DNA of 64,000 nt from Roseburia hominis (lineage in GTDB: Bacteria > Bacillota > Clostridia > Lachnospirales > Lachnospiraceae): assembly GCF_021531695.1 (NCBI RefSeq), contig NZ_JADYUI010000001.1, positions 186,001-250,000 on the forward strand. The letters are read 5' to 3'. Below are positions 18,670-27,625 of this stretch, in pieces. The notes below the pieces were generated by a model. That model was not told the DNA's origin. It was given only the letters and a program-made list of their open reading frames with translations, and did no database searches. Position 1 is the stretch's first letter. Each line of letters starts with the position of its first letter. Position numbers and translations under genes: made by a program.

Positions 18670-19941
18670 CTATTCTATCGTAACCGCAGAATTCATATCG
18701 TAAAATCCAACTGTATTCTTATCTGAAATCACATTGATATTGCAGACATCATAGAGTCTGTGATATACTGCAAAATCATTGTCACGAAATCCTACACATC
18801 CAAGAGAAAGCAAATAGTTCTTTCCCTGTAAATTCATGTTCTGTGCAAAGGTAATTGTTTTTTCTTCTCCGGCTTTTACCGTTCCCATATTGATTCGCTC
18901 ATACATTGTATTGGTTCCGGTAACATCTGTCCCCTGCAAATCCTTAATTGTAAATGCAAAAATTGGTTCCTCAATATCCTGATTAAAATGCACTTTCATT
19001 TTAACCTTAAAATCAGTTCCTTTTTGAATATTATTGGTAATTAATCCTCTATTATCAATAATGGCATAGTCAATAATCTCAGCCGCTTTTTCTCCATAAT
19101 CACTGACATTCGGGTTCTGCATGAGATAATTCTTCCATGTTCCTTCCTGCTTCGGAAGTTCTTTATTTAACTCTTCTTCGGTATTTTTCTCATCATTGCC
19201 ATCAAAATGATTCACCAGTACCTTTTTATACAAGTCAATCATTTCCTTTGGGGAACCTTCTGCCATTTTCTGACCTTTATTTAACAATACGACACGGTCA
19301 CAATATTTTCCGATACTTCCAAGGTCGTGACTTACAAAAAGGATTGTCTTGCCCATTTCTTTAAATTCATCGAACTTATGGTAACACTTAGACTGAAAGA
19401 ATACATCACCAACCGATAGTGCTTCATCAACGATTAAGATTTCCGGCTCAATATTAATTGCTACCGCAAAGGCGAGACGAACAAACATACCACTGGAATA
19501 GGTTTTTACCGGCTGATTAATAAAATCTCCAATATCTGCAAAATCTAAAATGCTCTGTAATCTTGCATCTACTTCTTCGCGGGTAAATCCCATCATGGTA
19601 CCATTTAAATATACATTCTGAAGTCCGGTGTATTCCTGATTGAATCCCGCACCAAGCTCCAGCAAAGCAGAAATACGACCATTGATCTCCACATTACCAA
19701 GAGTAGGACTTAATACACCGGTAATAATCTTTAATATGGTGGATTTACCGGCACCATTGGTACCGATAATTCCGACTGTTTCCCCTCTATGTACGTCGAA
19801 GGAAACATTATTTAAGGCATAATGCTCTTTGTATTTCTTTTCTTTCGTAAAACCAAGGGATTCCTTCAAACGATCCGTCGGTTTATCATATAATTTATAG
19901 ATTTTGCTTACGTTATCTACTTTAATTGCAACATCACTCAT
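18670..19941 (-). CDS. Wzt-type ABC exporter ATPase with C-terminal carbohydrate-binding-like domain
   Basis: 423 residues. The nucleotide-binding domain (~1-245) has Walker A GTNGAGKSTILK, the signature TYSSGMFVRLAFAVA, and Walker B ILIVDEALSVGD. Residues ~290-423 are a beta-strand domain (IIDYAIIDNRGLITNNIQKG, FAFTIKDLQGTDVTGTNT, KNYLLSLGCVGF) in the position of the Wzt C-terminal domain. In E. coli O9a that domain binds the capped O-chain end and licenses export. The permease is 14 bases upstream. The short ATPase at 3674-4411 lacks this domain. Confidence 0.93.
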   Translation of the reverse strand: MSDVAIKVDNVSKIYKLYDKPTDRLKESLGFTKEKKYKEHYALNNVSFDVHRGETVGIIGTNGAGKSTILKIITGVLSPTLGNVEINGRISALLELGAGFNQEYTGLQNVYLNGTMMGFTREEVDARLQSILDFADIGDFINQPVKTYSSGMFVRLAFAVAINIEPEILIVDEALSVGDVFFQSKCYHKFDEFKEMGKTILFVSHDLGSIGKYCDRVVLLNKGQKMAEGSPKEMIDLYKKVLVNHFDGNDEKNTEEELNKELPKQEGTWKNYLMQNPNVSDYGEKAAEIIDYAIIDNRGLITNNIQKGTDFKVKMKVHFNQDIEEPIFAFTIKDLQGTDVTGTNTMYERINMGTVKAGEEKTITFAQNMNLQGKNYLLSLGCVGFRDNDFAVYHRLYDVCNINVISDKNTVGFYDMNSAVTIE

Positions 19942-19955
19942 ACACGAAACCCTTT

Positions 19956-21371
19956 CTATAATACATCTGCAAAATGTACTCTTAATCGTTTGAATATAGA
20001 AGTTCCAAGTGCTAAAAGTGCCAGAGTCACTACCCAGAAATACAACGTAAGTCCCGGGCGCTCAAAGAACCACACCTTATTGATCAGAGAATCCCTGTAA
20101 CCTGCAACGATATAGTACAATGGATTTAACTTAAATATTGTAATCAATACCGGTGAAAGCTGCATCGTATCTATATTCCACATAATCGGAGTAATCCAGA
20201 CACCGACCTGTAAAACAATATTAATAATCTGTGTCAAATCTTTAAAGAAAATCACAATTGCACAGGTTCCATATACCAATGCCAAAGTAAATACCAGTAA
20301 TGCAAAAGAATAGTATAAAATCTGTAAGGTATACAAATCCGGATAATAGTGGTATGCCGCATACAAAACAATCGTAAATGCAATAAAGAATATGTGCACA
20401 AATAATGCTGACATTACCTTTACAATTGGCAGGATACTGATTTTAAAGACCACTTTTTTAACCAGATAGCTATATTCCATCATCGCATTCGTTCCACTTC
20501 CCAACGCATCGGAAAAGAAAAACCATGGCACCATACCGGCAATCAGCCAGAGTACAAAAGGTACTTCTATTCCGGCTGCGGTAAGCTGCCCACCTGCTTT
20601 TAGTCCTTTTTCAAATACGAACCAGTACACTAATACAGTGACAATCGGCTGCACAAATGCCCAGAATGTACCAAAAAAGGAACCTGCAAACTTATTCTTA
20701 AAATCATTTTTTCCAAGATTTAAAATTAATTTACGATTTTCAATCAGTTCTTTTGGAAGACTTATCATACGTTCAAAATGAGTAAGTATCAAAAGCAAAC
20801 CTAAATCCAGTACAAGAAGAAGGATAATCTTAAAGGCATAGAAATAAATCTGACTCGCACTATGCACCATATCAGGGATTCCAAGCGTACTGACATCCCA
20901 TACCACAAATGGATCTTTCTTCCCTGCATCCACAAGGATTCCACCGTTTCCATTCTCTTCTACGGAAACAGAATTATCTCTTGTAATATTTAAAAGCTCT
21001 GCGCTGTCCATTTTTATTTTTTTCAATTTATAGCTGAAATTTATCCCTGTCACTTCTGTCTCTGCTGCAATATTTCCAAAGTCCAGGCGAAGATATGCAA
21101 CATCCTTTGGAATCTCAAAAGAAAACGTATCTTTTTTTCCTACGGAATCATACCAGACTTTCTCACTTTGAACTTCGCTAAATTCTTTTGGCATCTTCTG
21201 TTCCGGCAACAGATAAAACATCTGAAATTCATTGGCATCTTCTGATTTTACCGTAATATTTACGGTAACCGTTCCGCTCTCCGGATTTGCCGGTTTCATA
21301 ATTACCAACACATTAACGAGCAGAACAAACAGGATTAAAACTCCTGCTAAAATTTTCTTTTTCTTAGACAT
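19956..21371 (-). CDS. Wzm-type ABC exporter permease with an N-terminal extracytoplasmic domain
   Basis: 471 residues, about 200 more than a usual Wzm. A membrane helix at ~7-24 (ILAGVLILFVLLVNVLVIMK) is followed by a beta-rich ~140-residue domain predicted outside the membrane (GTVTVNITVKSED, FSFEIPKDVAYLRLDFGN), a second helix near 175-200, and then the normal permease: KNDFKNKFAGSFFGTFWAFV, VPWFFFSDAL, ITPIMWN, NPLYYIVAGYR. The added domain may hold the glycan as it emerges. It starts 23 bases after rfbC and pairs with the ATPase downstream. Confidence 0.9.
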   Translation of the reverse strand: MSKKKKILAGVLILFVLLVNVLVIMKPANPESGTVTVNITVKSEDANEFQMFYLLPEQKMPKEFSEVQSEKVWYDSVGKKDTFSFEIPKDVAYLRLDFGNIAAETEVTGINFSYKLKKIKMDSAELLNITRDNSVSVEENGNGGILVDAGKKDPFVVWDVSTLGIPDMVHSASQIYFYAFKIILLLVLDLGLLLILTHFERMISLPKELIENRKLILNLGKNDFKNKFAGSFFGTFWAFVQPIVTVLVYWFVFEKGLKAGGQLTAAGIEVPFVLWLIAGMVPWFFFSDALGSGTNAMMEYSYLVKKVVFKISILPIVKVMSALFVHIFFIAFTIVLYAAYHYYPDLYTLQILYYSFALLVFTLALVYGTCAIVIFFKDLTQIINIVLQVGVWITPIMWNIDTMQLSPVLITIFKLNPLYYIVAGYRDSLINKVWFFERPGLTLYFWVVTLALLALGTSIFKRLRVHFADVL

Positions 21372-21394
21372 CGTATTACTCCTATTGTCCTGTA

Positions 21395-21973
21395 TTATTT
21401 ATTACGGCTTTCTAAAAACTCTTTAAAACCTGGATGTACTTTATCTTTGTCAGACAGGATTAAATCTTTTTCTGTCATTCCTTCCGGCATTGGCCATTCC
21501 ACACCAATTTCCGGATCATTCCACATAAGTCCTCCCTCATCATTCGGATGATAAAAATCGGTAACTTTATAGCAGAACTCTGCCTCATCACTTAAAACAA
21601 CAAAACCATGTGCAAAATCTTTTGGAATAAAGAACTGCTTTTTATTTTCAGCAGAAAGCACTACACCAAACCATTTTCCAAATGTTTTGGAGCCTTCGCG
21701 CAAATCAACGGCTACATCAAATACCTCTCCGTTTACCACACGAACCAGTTTGTCCTGTGGAAAATTAATCTGGAAATGCAATCCACGAAGAACCCCTTTT
21801 CTGGAAGAAGACTGGTTGTCCTGAACAAACTCGCAGTCAATTCCTGCTTCTTTAAAATCATTGTAATTATAAGTTTCCATGAAATAACCGCGCTCATCAC
21901 CAAATACTGCCGGTTCAATTACTTTTAATCCTTCAATTCCATTACAATCTGTTGTTACTTTGATTTTTCCCAT
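21395..21973 (-). CDS. rfbC: dTDP-4-dehydrorhamnose 3,5-epimerase
   Basis: 192 residues from the ATG at 21973, which has GAGAGG at good spacing; a longer start at 21994 lacks a better site. It is a cupin enzyme of dTDP-L-rhamnose synthesis. Family motifs are GLKVIEPAVFGDERGYFMET, the RGLHFQ block with the catalytic His (~65), LVRVVNGEVFDVAVDLR, and PKDFAHGFVVLSDEAEF with the Tyr/Asp region after it. All are intact. It is one of four rfb genes in this run, in the order rfbD, rfbB, rfbA, rfbC along transcription. Confidence 0.96.
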   Translation of the reverse strand: MGKIKVTTDCNGIEGLKVIEPAVFGDERGYFMETYNYNDFKEAGIDCEFVQDNQSSSRKGVLRGLHFQINFPQDKLVRVVNGEVFDVAVDLREGSKTFGKWFGVVLSAENKKQFFIPKDFAHGFVVLSDEAEFCYKVTDFYHPNDEGGLMWNDPEIGVEWPMPEGMTEKDLILSDKDKVHPGFKEFLESRNK

Positions 21974-22012
21974 GATTTTTTCCTCTCTTTTCATTCTTTG
22001 TTATCGCACGGA

Positions 22013-22100
22013 AACTCCATGATGAAAAGGTATCTCCTTAGATAGGCACCAAAAGCATACGCTTTCTCTATCCCAAAGAGGCCTCTCACACCATGGAGCC
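22013..22100. repeat. Nested inverted repeat in the rfbA-rfbC gap
   Basis: The 137-base gap between rfbA and rfbC holds three nested arms: CTCCATG (22015-22021) with CATGGAG (22092-22098), then GATAG/CTATC, then AAAGC/GCTTT around a 4-base loop, plus a self-complementary GAGGCCTC. No T-run follows on the minus strand, so a simple terminator is unlikely. It could be an mRNA structure tuning rfbC and exporter expression, or a dispersed repeat. Confidence 0.5.
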
Positions 22101-22110
22101 TCACATCATT

Positions 22111-22989
22111 CTATAATCCTTCTGCAATTTCCACTAAATATTTGCCGTAATCTGTCTTTAACAACGGCTGAGCCAATTTTATCAACTGCTCTTTATCGAT
22201 AAATCCACGCTTATAAGCAATTTCCTCGATACAGGAAATATATAATCCCTGACGTTTCTGGAAAGCGGATACAAAATCTGCAGCTGCAAGAAGCATATCA
22301 TGATTACCGGTATCCAGCCATGCAAATCCACGTCCCAGAGTCTCTACGGATAAGTTTCCTTTTTCCAGATATGCATTGTTTACACTGGTAATTTCAATTT
22401 CACCTCGTGCAGATGGTTTTACGTTCTTCGCAATCTCAACTACACTATTATCATAGAAATATAAACCAGGTACTGCATAATTTGATTTCGGCTTTTCCGG
22501 TTTTTCTTCGATGGAAAGTGCTCTTCCATTCTCATCAAACTCTACCACACCGTATTCTCTTGGATCCCTTACATAATAACCGAAAATTGTAGCACCGCCT
22601 TCTGTCTCCACGCGCTTCGCTGCGGACTGAAGTACCTTTGAGAAGCTCTGTCCGTAGAAAATATTATCTCCAAGTACCAATGCCACTGCATCATCTCCGA
22701 TAAAATCAGCACCGATAATAAATGCATCGGCAAGCCCTCTTGGCTGATCCTGTACTGCATACTGAATATCCATTCCAAGCTGGGAACCATCTCCCAGTAA
22801 CTCTTTAAAAATCGGCAAATCACGCGGTGTTGAGATAATAAGAATCTCTCTGATATCTGCAAGCATCAAAGTAGATAACGGATAGTAAATCATCGGCTTA
22901 TCATAAACCGGCATAATCTGCTTTGAAATTGCTTTTGTCAATGGATACAATCTTGTACCGGAACCTCCGGCTAAAATAATCCCTTTCAT
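22111..22989 (-). CDS. rfbA: Glucose-1-phosphate thymidylyltransferase
   Basis: 292 residues from ATG 22989, behind GGAG with 7-base spacing; a GTG two codons earlier is also possible. It makes dTDP-glucose from dTTP and glucose-1-phosphate, the first step to dTDP-L-rhamnose. The N-terminal [18 protein letters not shown] signature, [26 protein letters not shown] with the metal aspartate, and the [20 protein letters not shown] block all match RfbA/RmlA. Length is normal. Confidence 0.96.
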   Translation of the reverse strand: MKGIILAGGSGTRLYPLTKAISKQIMPVYDKPMIYYPLSTLMLADIREILIISTPRDLPIFKELLGDGSQLGMDIQYAVQDQPRGLADAFIIGADFIGDDAVALVLGDNIFYGQSFSKVLQSAAKRVETEGGATIFGYYVRDPREYGVVEFDENGRALSIEEKPEKPKSNYAVPGLYFYDNSVVEIAKNVKPSARGEIEITSVNNAYLEKGNLSVETLGRGFAWLDTGNHDMLLAAADFVSAFQKRQGLYISCIEEIAYKRGFIDKEQLIKLAQPLLKTDYGKYLVEIAEGL

Positions 22990-22999
22990 ATGCACTCTC

Positions 23000-23839
23000 C
23001 TAACTCTGCTTTTTCATAATCTGGTTAATCTTATCCGGATTTCCCCATACTCCCGGAGAATCATATGGGCGATCCGGAAATGCCCCATATTCCGGTCTGA
23101 TTTTAAAATGGTGTTCCCTGATAAATTCCTCTACCTTATCTGCAAGGGAAACGGGTTTACCACTACAACAGTTTACAACACCTGTCACTTCTTCCTGGGA
23201 AGCCACAGCTGTAATCTGCTGTGCCAGTTCTTCGACTGTAATAAAGTCATATTTATTTTTTCCGCTGTTAAACGGGAAGGTTGCTGCCCCCTCCTGCTCC
23301 AGCTTCGTAATCTTTGTAAAAATAGAACTATTTTTTAAATCATCACCTAAAATGTAATATCCTCGAATCCACTGCATGCAAATGTCATGCTGACTTGTCA
23401 AAAGCGTAGTCAATTGGCGCAGGGTATTTTTTGCAATTCCGTAATTTGATTTTGGGTTTGCCGGAGTACTCTCTTCAATGGCACCCTCCCAATATCCGAT
23501 TTCATGCATACTGCCCATCACAACAATATGCTTTAAACCGCCCTCTATCATGTTCTTAATAAACAGATAATGACTCGGAATATCTGTAATATGGCTGTCA
23601 TGGTTATGTACAAAACCATTCCGCCACGCAAGATGGATACATACATCCGGTTCTTCGAATTGATGATAGATATCCGCATCTCCGCCAAACAGATTGACCT
23701 TAGAGCGGATTGCTCGCTCGTCCAGTCCATCATAATTTAAATCCGAAGCAATTACCGTATTTCCTCTATCCAACAGATTTTTTACAACATATCTGCCAAT
23801 GTAACCATTGGCACCTGTTACTAAATATTTCTTACTCAT
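23000..23839 (-). CDS. NAD(P)-dependent sugar-nucleotide epimerase/dehydratase-like protein
   Basis: 279 residues of the extended short-chain dehydrogenase family. The dinucleotide site is [19 protein letters not shown], the cofactor-specific acidic residue follows in IASDLNYDG, and the catalytic tyrosine-lysine pair is in YGIAKNTLR. It lies between rfbB and rfbA, with gaps of 26 and 10 bases. It is shorter than UDP-sugar epimerases (~330), so the product is unclear; it may make a second dTDP- or UDP-sugar for the glycan. Confidence 0.82.
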   Translation of the reverse strand: MSKKYLVTGANGYIGRYVVKNLLDRGNTVIASDLNYDGLDERAIRSKVNLFGGDADIYHQFEEPDVCIHLAWRNGFVHNHDSHITDIPSHYLFIKNMIEGGLKHIVVMGSMHEIGYWEGAIEESTPANPKSNYGIAKNTLRQLTTLLTSQHDICMQWIRGYYILGDDLKNSSIFTKITKLEQEGAATFPFNSGKNKYDFITVEELAQQITAVASQEEVTGVVNCCSGKPVSLADKVEEFIREHHFKIRPEYGAFPDRPYDSPGVWGNPDKINQIMKKQS

Positions 23840-23865
23840 TATGCACCTCGTCTGAAGTACCGATA

Positions 23866-24951
23866 CTATTTATTCTGATACATATCAGCATAATATTTCT
23901 GGTAATCTCCGCTTGTAACATTCTTCATCCAGTCTTCATGTTCAAAGAACCATGCAATCGTCTTTTTAATGCCTTCTGCAAACATGGTTTCCGGTTCCCA
24001 GCCCACTTCCTTTTTGATTTTATCCGGTGCAATCGCATAACGTCTGTCATGACCTTTTCTGTCCTCTACATAAGTAATAAGGTCTTTGCTTACATTTGCA
24101 CGTCTCGGATCATTTTCCGGAAGCATCTCAAGCAATGTATCAAGAATAATATTGATAATTTCGATATTGCGTTTCTCATTATGACCACCGATATTATAAG
24201 TCTCACCCAATCGGCCTTTTTCCTGCACCATATCGATCGCTTTTGCATGATCATCTACATATAACCAGTCACGGATATTCATACCATCTCCATAGACCGG
24301 AAGCTTCTTGCCCTGTAAGGCATTATTGATAATAAGCGGAATCAGCTTCTCCGGGAACTGATAAGGTCCATAGTTATTGGAGCAGTTCGTAATATTAGCC
24401 GGGAAATGATAAGTATCAATATAAGCCTTCACTAACATATCGGAAGATGCTTTACTTGCAGAATATGGACTATGTGGTGAATATGGTGTTGTTTCATAGA
24501 AATAGCTCTTTCCGTCATCCGGCAAAGAACCATATACTTCATCCGTAGATACATGAAGAAATTTTTTACCCTCTTTAAAAGAACCATCTTCTAATTCCCA
24601 TGCTGCTTTTGCGCAATTCAACATAACTGCAGTGCCAAGTACATTCGTCTTCACAAAGACTTCCGGATTCTTAATACTGCGGTCTACATGACTTTCAGCT
24701 GCAAAATGTACAACACGATCAATGTCATTTTCTGCAAAAATCTTTGCAATTGCTTCCTTGTCCGTAATATCTGCTTTTACAAATGTATAATTATCTCTAT
24801 TCTCAATATCCTTCAAATTTTCCAAATTTCCCGCATAAGTCAATGCGTCAACATTTATAATACGAATTTCATTATCATATTTGCGGAACATATAGTGAAT
24901 ATAGTTTGAACCGATAAATCCGGCTCCTCCTGTTACTAAATAGGTTCTCAT
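23866..24951 (-). CDS. rfbB: dTDP-glucose 4,6-dehydratase
   Basis: 361 residues. It turns dTDP-glucose into dTDP-4-keto-6-deoxyglucose using bound NAD. Motifs: TYLVTGGAGFIGSNYIHYMF for the cofactor, HFAAESHVDRSI, STDEVYGSLPDDG, and YSASKASSDML with the catalytic Tyr-x3-Lys near residue 165; CSNNYGPYQFPEKLIPL follows. The ATG is behind AAGGAGG. A promoter of its own (24985-25013) lies inside the preceding small gene, so it may be expressed without the upstream genes. Confidence 0.97.
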   Translation of the reverse strand: MRTYLVTGGAGFIGSNYIHYMFRKYDNEIRIINVDALTYAGNLENLKDIENRDNYTFVKADITDKEAIAKIFAENDIDRVVHFAAESHVDRSIKNPEVFVKTNVLGTAVMLNCAKAAWELEDGSFKEGKKFLHVSTDEVYGSLPDDGKSYFYETTPYSPHSPYSASKASSDMLVKAYIDTYHFPANITNCSNNYGPYQFPEKLIPLIINNALQGKKLPVYGDGMNIRDWLYVDDHAKAIDMVQEKGRLGETYNIGGHNEKRNIEIINIILDTLLEMLPENDPRRANVSKDLITYVEDRKGHDRRYAIAPDKIKKEVGWEPETMFAEGIKKTIAWFFEHEDWMKNVTSGDYQKYYADMYQNK

Positions 24952-24984
24952 TTCGTATTTCCTCCTTAATTATCAAGTTTTTTC

Positions 24985-25013
24985 ATTATAACACATTACT
25001 TTTGAATGTTCAA
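24985..25013 (-). promoter_or_regulatory. Internal sigma-A-type promoter before rfbB
   Basis: Minus-strand TTGAAC (25013-25008), a 17-base spacer and a perfect TATAAT (24990-24985). The start point would be ~27-30 bases upstream of the rfbB ATG. It overlaps the 3' end of the 52-residue gene, so it would give rfbB and the downstream rhamnose and export genes an extra input. Confidence 0.6.
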
Positions 25014-25154
25014 CTGCATCAACGCCAGACGTTGTGACAGCCATTTTACTTTTTTTTCAAGTCTCCCGATGTGCAAAAATGATTTCACCAGCATGCCTAT
25101 CATGATACCTGTCATTACGATAAGACAACGATTCCAAAAAGTCTGTTTTTCCAT
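24996..25154 (-). CDS. Small 52-residue putative membrane protein
   Basis: Too short for common length cut-offs. The ATG at 25154 has a perfect AGGAGG site with 4-5-base spacing, and the reading frame ends in TAA at 24996. Residues ~9-28 are hydrophobic (CLIVMTGIMIGMLVKSF) and residues ~30-52 are a charged helix (GRLEKKVKWLSQRLALMQ). It lies 8 bases after the stop of the GT2 gene and 44 before rfbB on the same strand. A single-pass partner or regulator of the membrane GT2 or exporter is possible. I do not recognise the family. Confidence 0.6.
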   Translation of the reverse strand: MEKQTFWNRCLIVMTGIMIGMLVKSFLHIGRLEKKVKWLSQRLALMQLNIQK

Positions 25155-25162
25155 ACATCCTC

Positions 25163-25852
25163 CTAATTATGAAATGCTGCAGCAATCACTGCCAAAGTCA
25201 CCTGAACCATATATCGAATAGACTTCAAAAATGAAATAGAAGATTTTCCTCCATCTCGTTCTTTCATCATCACCGGAATTTCTTCTACTGCAAACCCTTT
25301 TTTCAAAAGAATGGTAACACTCTCAGGTTCCGGATAATCTTTCGGATAGCTTCTCGCAAAAAATTCCATGGTGCGTCTATTAACCATACGCATTCCGGAG
25401 GTTGGGTCTGTAATCTTTTTTCCGGTCAGAAGCCGAATCAGAAAAGTAAAGTAACGAATCCCAAGTCTGCGTAAAAAGGAAGATTGAAATCCCTGACATT
25501 CAATGTATCTTGAACCAATCAGCATATCAAGCTGGTTTTCTTCTAAGTGTGTTGCCATTTTTTCTAAAAAAGCCGCATCATGTTGTCCATCGCCATCAAA
25601 CTGAACCGCAATATCATAGCCATGCTTTACTGCATACAGATAACCGGTCTGTACTCCACCACCGATACCAAGGTTTGTCGGAAGGCTGATTACCGGAAAG
25701 CCAAGCTCTTCACACACCTTTTTTGTATCGTCCGTCGAACAATCATCAATCACGACATAATCAAAATCTTTCGCATTTATTTTTATATCATGTACGGTTC
25801 TCTCAATACTTTCCACTTCATTGTATGCCGGAATAATCGCTATTTTTTTCAT
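25163..25852 (-). CDS. GT2-family glycosyltransferase, DPM1/polyprenyl-phosphate sugar synthase-like
   Basis: 229 residues from the ATG at 25852; a longer in-frame start at 25909 would add a Cys-rich stretch unlike the family. It opens KKIAIIPAYNEVESIERTV and has VIDDCSTDDT, the metal-binding QFDGDGQHD near residue 87, and DPTSGMRMVNRRTM. These are marks of polyprenyl-phosphate mannose/glucose synthases without C-terminal membrane helices. Such enzymes charge the lipid carrier for membrane glycosyltransferases such as the DUF2142 protein four genes upstream. Confidence 0.88.
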   Translation of the reverse strand: MKKIAIIPAYNEVESIERTVHDIKINAKDFDYVVIDDCSTDDTKKVCEELGFPVISLPTNLGIGGGVQTGYLYAVKHGYDIAVQFDGDGQHDAAFLEKMATHLEENQLDMLIGSRYIECQGFQSSFLRRLGIRYFTFLIRLLTGKKITDPTSGMRMVNRRTMEFFARSYPKDYPEPESVTILLKKGFAVEEIPVMMKERDGGKSSISFLKSIRYMVQVTLAVIAAAFHN

Positions 25853-25895
25853 GCATCCCTCACATTTTAAGCAGTAGCCACACAATCTGTTTCGT

Positions 25896-26723
25896 TTAAT
25901 CACGTACAAATATCTTTAAAAAGCTGAATCCCGCAAAATTACGAAGTCTTCGAATCAATACGCTAAGCTCTATTTCAAATCCAGACATATGAAGCTCTTT
26001 TGCATATTTTTTCACCAAATAGCGGTGTTCAGAAACATAAGCCTCTTTCTTGCCACCTGCCATGACCTCGCCTGTATTTGAGTCATTTCTTACACGAAAG
26101 AAATTTAGGGGCTCATGTATAATATATACCTTTCCAAGGCACGCTATGCGTATCCACAAATCATAATCTAAAATATAGTAGTAATTTGTATCAAATCCAT
26201 GTACCTGCTCTAAGACGCTTTTGCGAAACATATTGGCAAGCGGTGCACCAAAATAGTTCTGTGAGAAAAAGCCCGCCCTTGCAATCTTTTTTCCATCCAC
26301 AGCACCCTTGCTGTGGTAGCGTCGATAGGTTCCTTTGAACTTGCCATTCATATCTATAAACCGGGTGTCACTCTCTGCCATCACCACTTCCGGATGCTCC
26401 ATCAATGCTTTTGCTTCTTTTTCAATGGCATCTTTTGCCAACAAATCATCTGCACATAATAGTTTGATAAATTCACCATTACATAGTTCAAGACAATGAT
26501 TCCAGTTTCCTGACATCCCAAGATTTTTCTCATTTTCATATAATCTGATTCGATCATCCCTGATACTTTTTATCACTTCTACCGTATTGTCTTTTGACTG
26601 GTCATCCGCGATTACAAGTTCAATGTTCTGATATGTCTGATTCAAAACAGACTCTATGGTTTCTTTAATGTATGATGCATTATTATATGCCGGAATACAT
26701 ACACTTACTAACGGTTCTCTCAT
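25896..26723 (-). CDS. GT2-family glycosyltransferase (rhamnosyl/WbbL-like)
   Basis: 275 residues. N-terminal LVSVCIPAYNNASYIKETIE, then VIADDQSKDNT, the metal site LLCADDLL near residue 92 and LDYDLWIRIACLGKV in the acceptor half. These are normal GT-A family 2 features. It lies between rfbD and the polyprenyl-phosphate GT2, so transfer of rhamnose is plausible but inferred. Confidence 0.9.
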   Translation of the reverse strand: MREPLVSVCIPAYNNASYIKETIESVLNQTYQNIELVIADDQSKDNTVEVIKSIRDDRIRLYENEKNLGMSGNWNHCLELCNGEFIKLLCADDLLAKDAIEKEAKALMEHPEVVMAESDTRFIDMNGKFKGTYRRYHSKGAVDGKKIARAGFFSQNYFGAPLANMFRKSVLEQVHGFDTNYYYILDYDLWIRIACLGKVYIIHEPLNFFRVRNDSNTGEVMAGGKKEAYVSEHRYLVKKYAKELHMSGFEIELSVLIRRLRNFAGFSFLKIFVRD

Positions 26724-26737
26724 ACGCTCTCCCTAAT

Positions 26738-27613
26738 CTAAAAAACCAGTTCTTTCATATACACTTTTAACGCATCATGCCAGTCTGCCATACGAAAATC
26801 GCTGGTCAGCTTAATCATATAATCTTCCAATATAGAATATGCCGGACGATTTGCTGCTGCCGGGTTCATCTCTTTATACTGTTTACTTGTGACATGGTTC
26901 ACTTTTGTTTTCTTTCCTGCAAGTGCAAATATTTCTTCTGTAAAATCTGCCCAGTTTGTATCACCTTCGCAAGTTGCATGAAACAAACCATAGTTTTCCG
27001 TCGGCTCTAAATAGTGAATCATTTTTGCCAATTCTACTGCACTTGTCGGAGAGCCAAGCTGATCCTTTACAACACTGACTTCATCATGTGTTTCTGACAA
27101 TTTCAACATCGTTTTTACAAAATTCTTTCCATCACCATAAAGCCATGCAGTACGAAGAATAAAATATCTGTCAGCAAAATCCTTTACAAATTTTTCCCCT
27201 TCGTATTTTGTTTTTCCATATGCACTCACCGGATTCGGTGCATCAAATTCCGTGTATGGTCTGGTTCCATTCCCTTCAAACACATAATCGGTAGAAACAT
27301 GAATCAGTTTTGCTCCTGTTTCCCTTGCTGCAATGCTTAAGTTTCTTGGACCAATTGCGTTAATCTTATATGCAAGATCCCACTGTTCCTCACATTTATC
27401 AACATTTGTATGTGCCGCACAGTTTATGATGACATCCGGTTTCTTTTCTTTTACCAGTGTCATGACATGATCAATGCTTGTAATGTCGCAGGCTACAATT
27501 CCATCTCCTGCCACAACATCTGTATTAATAAGTTCCACTGCATCATCTCTGTACTCTTTGTTGATTGCTCGTCCAAGCTGTCCATTGCACCCTGTCACTA
27601 AAATCTTTTTCAT
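26738..27613 (-). CDS. rfbD: dTDP-4-dehydrorhamnose reductase
   Basis: 291 residues. It performs the last NAD(P)H-dependent step to dTDP-L-rhamnose. The cofactor site is KKILVTGCNGQLGRAINKEY; INCAAHTNVDKCEEQWDLAY, the HVSTDYVFEGNG block and the YGKTKYEGEKFV catalytic Tyr-Lys (~129) are all RfbD specific. It is the second gene of the rhamnose part of the run, 12 bases after the DUF2142 gene. Confidence 0.96.
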   Translation of the reverse strand: MKKILVTGCNGQLGRAINKEYRDDAVELINTDVVAGDGIVACDITSIDHVMTLVKEKKPDVIINCAAHTNVDKCEEQWDLAYKINAIGPRNLSIAARETGAKLIHVSTDYVFEGNGTRPYTEFDAPNPVSAYGKTKYEGEKFVKDFADRYFILRTAWLYGDGKNFVKTMLKLSETHDEVSVVKDQLGSPTSAVELAKMIHYLEPTENYGLFHATCEGDTNWADFTEEIFALAGKKTKVNHVTSKQYKEMNPAAANRPAYSILEDYMIKLTSDFRMADWHDALKVYMKELVF

Positions 27614-27625
27614 TTTCTTATCTCC

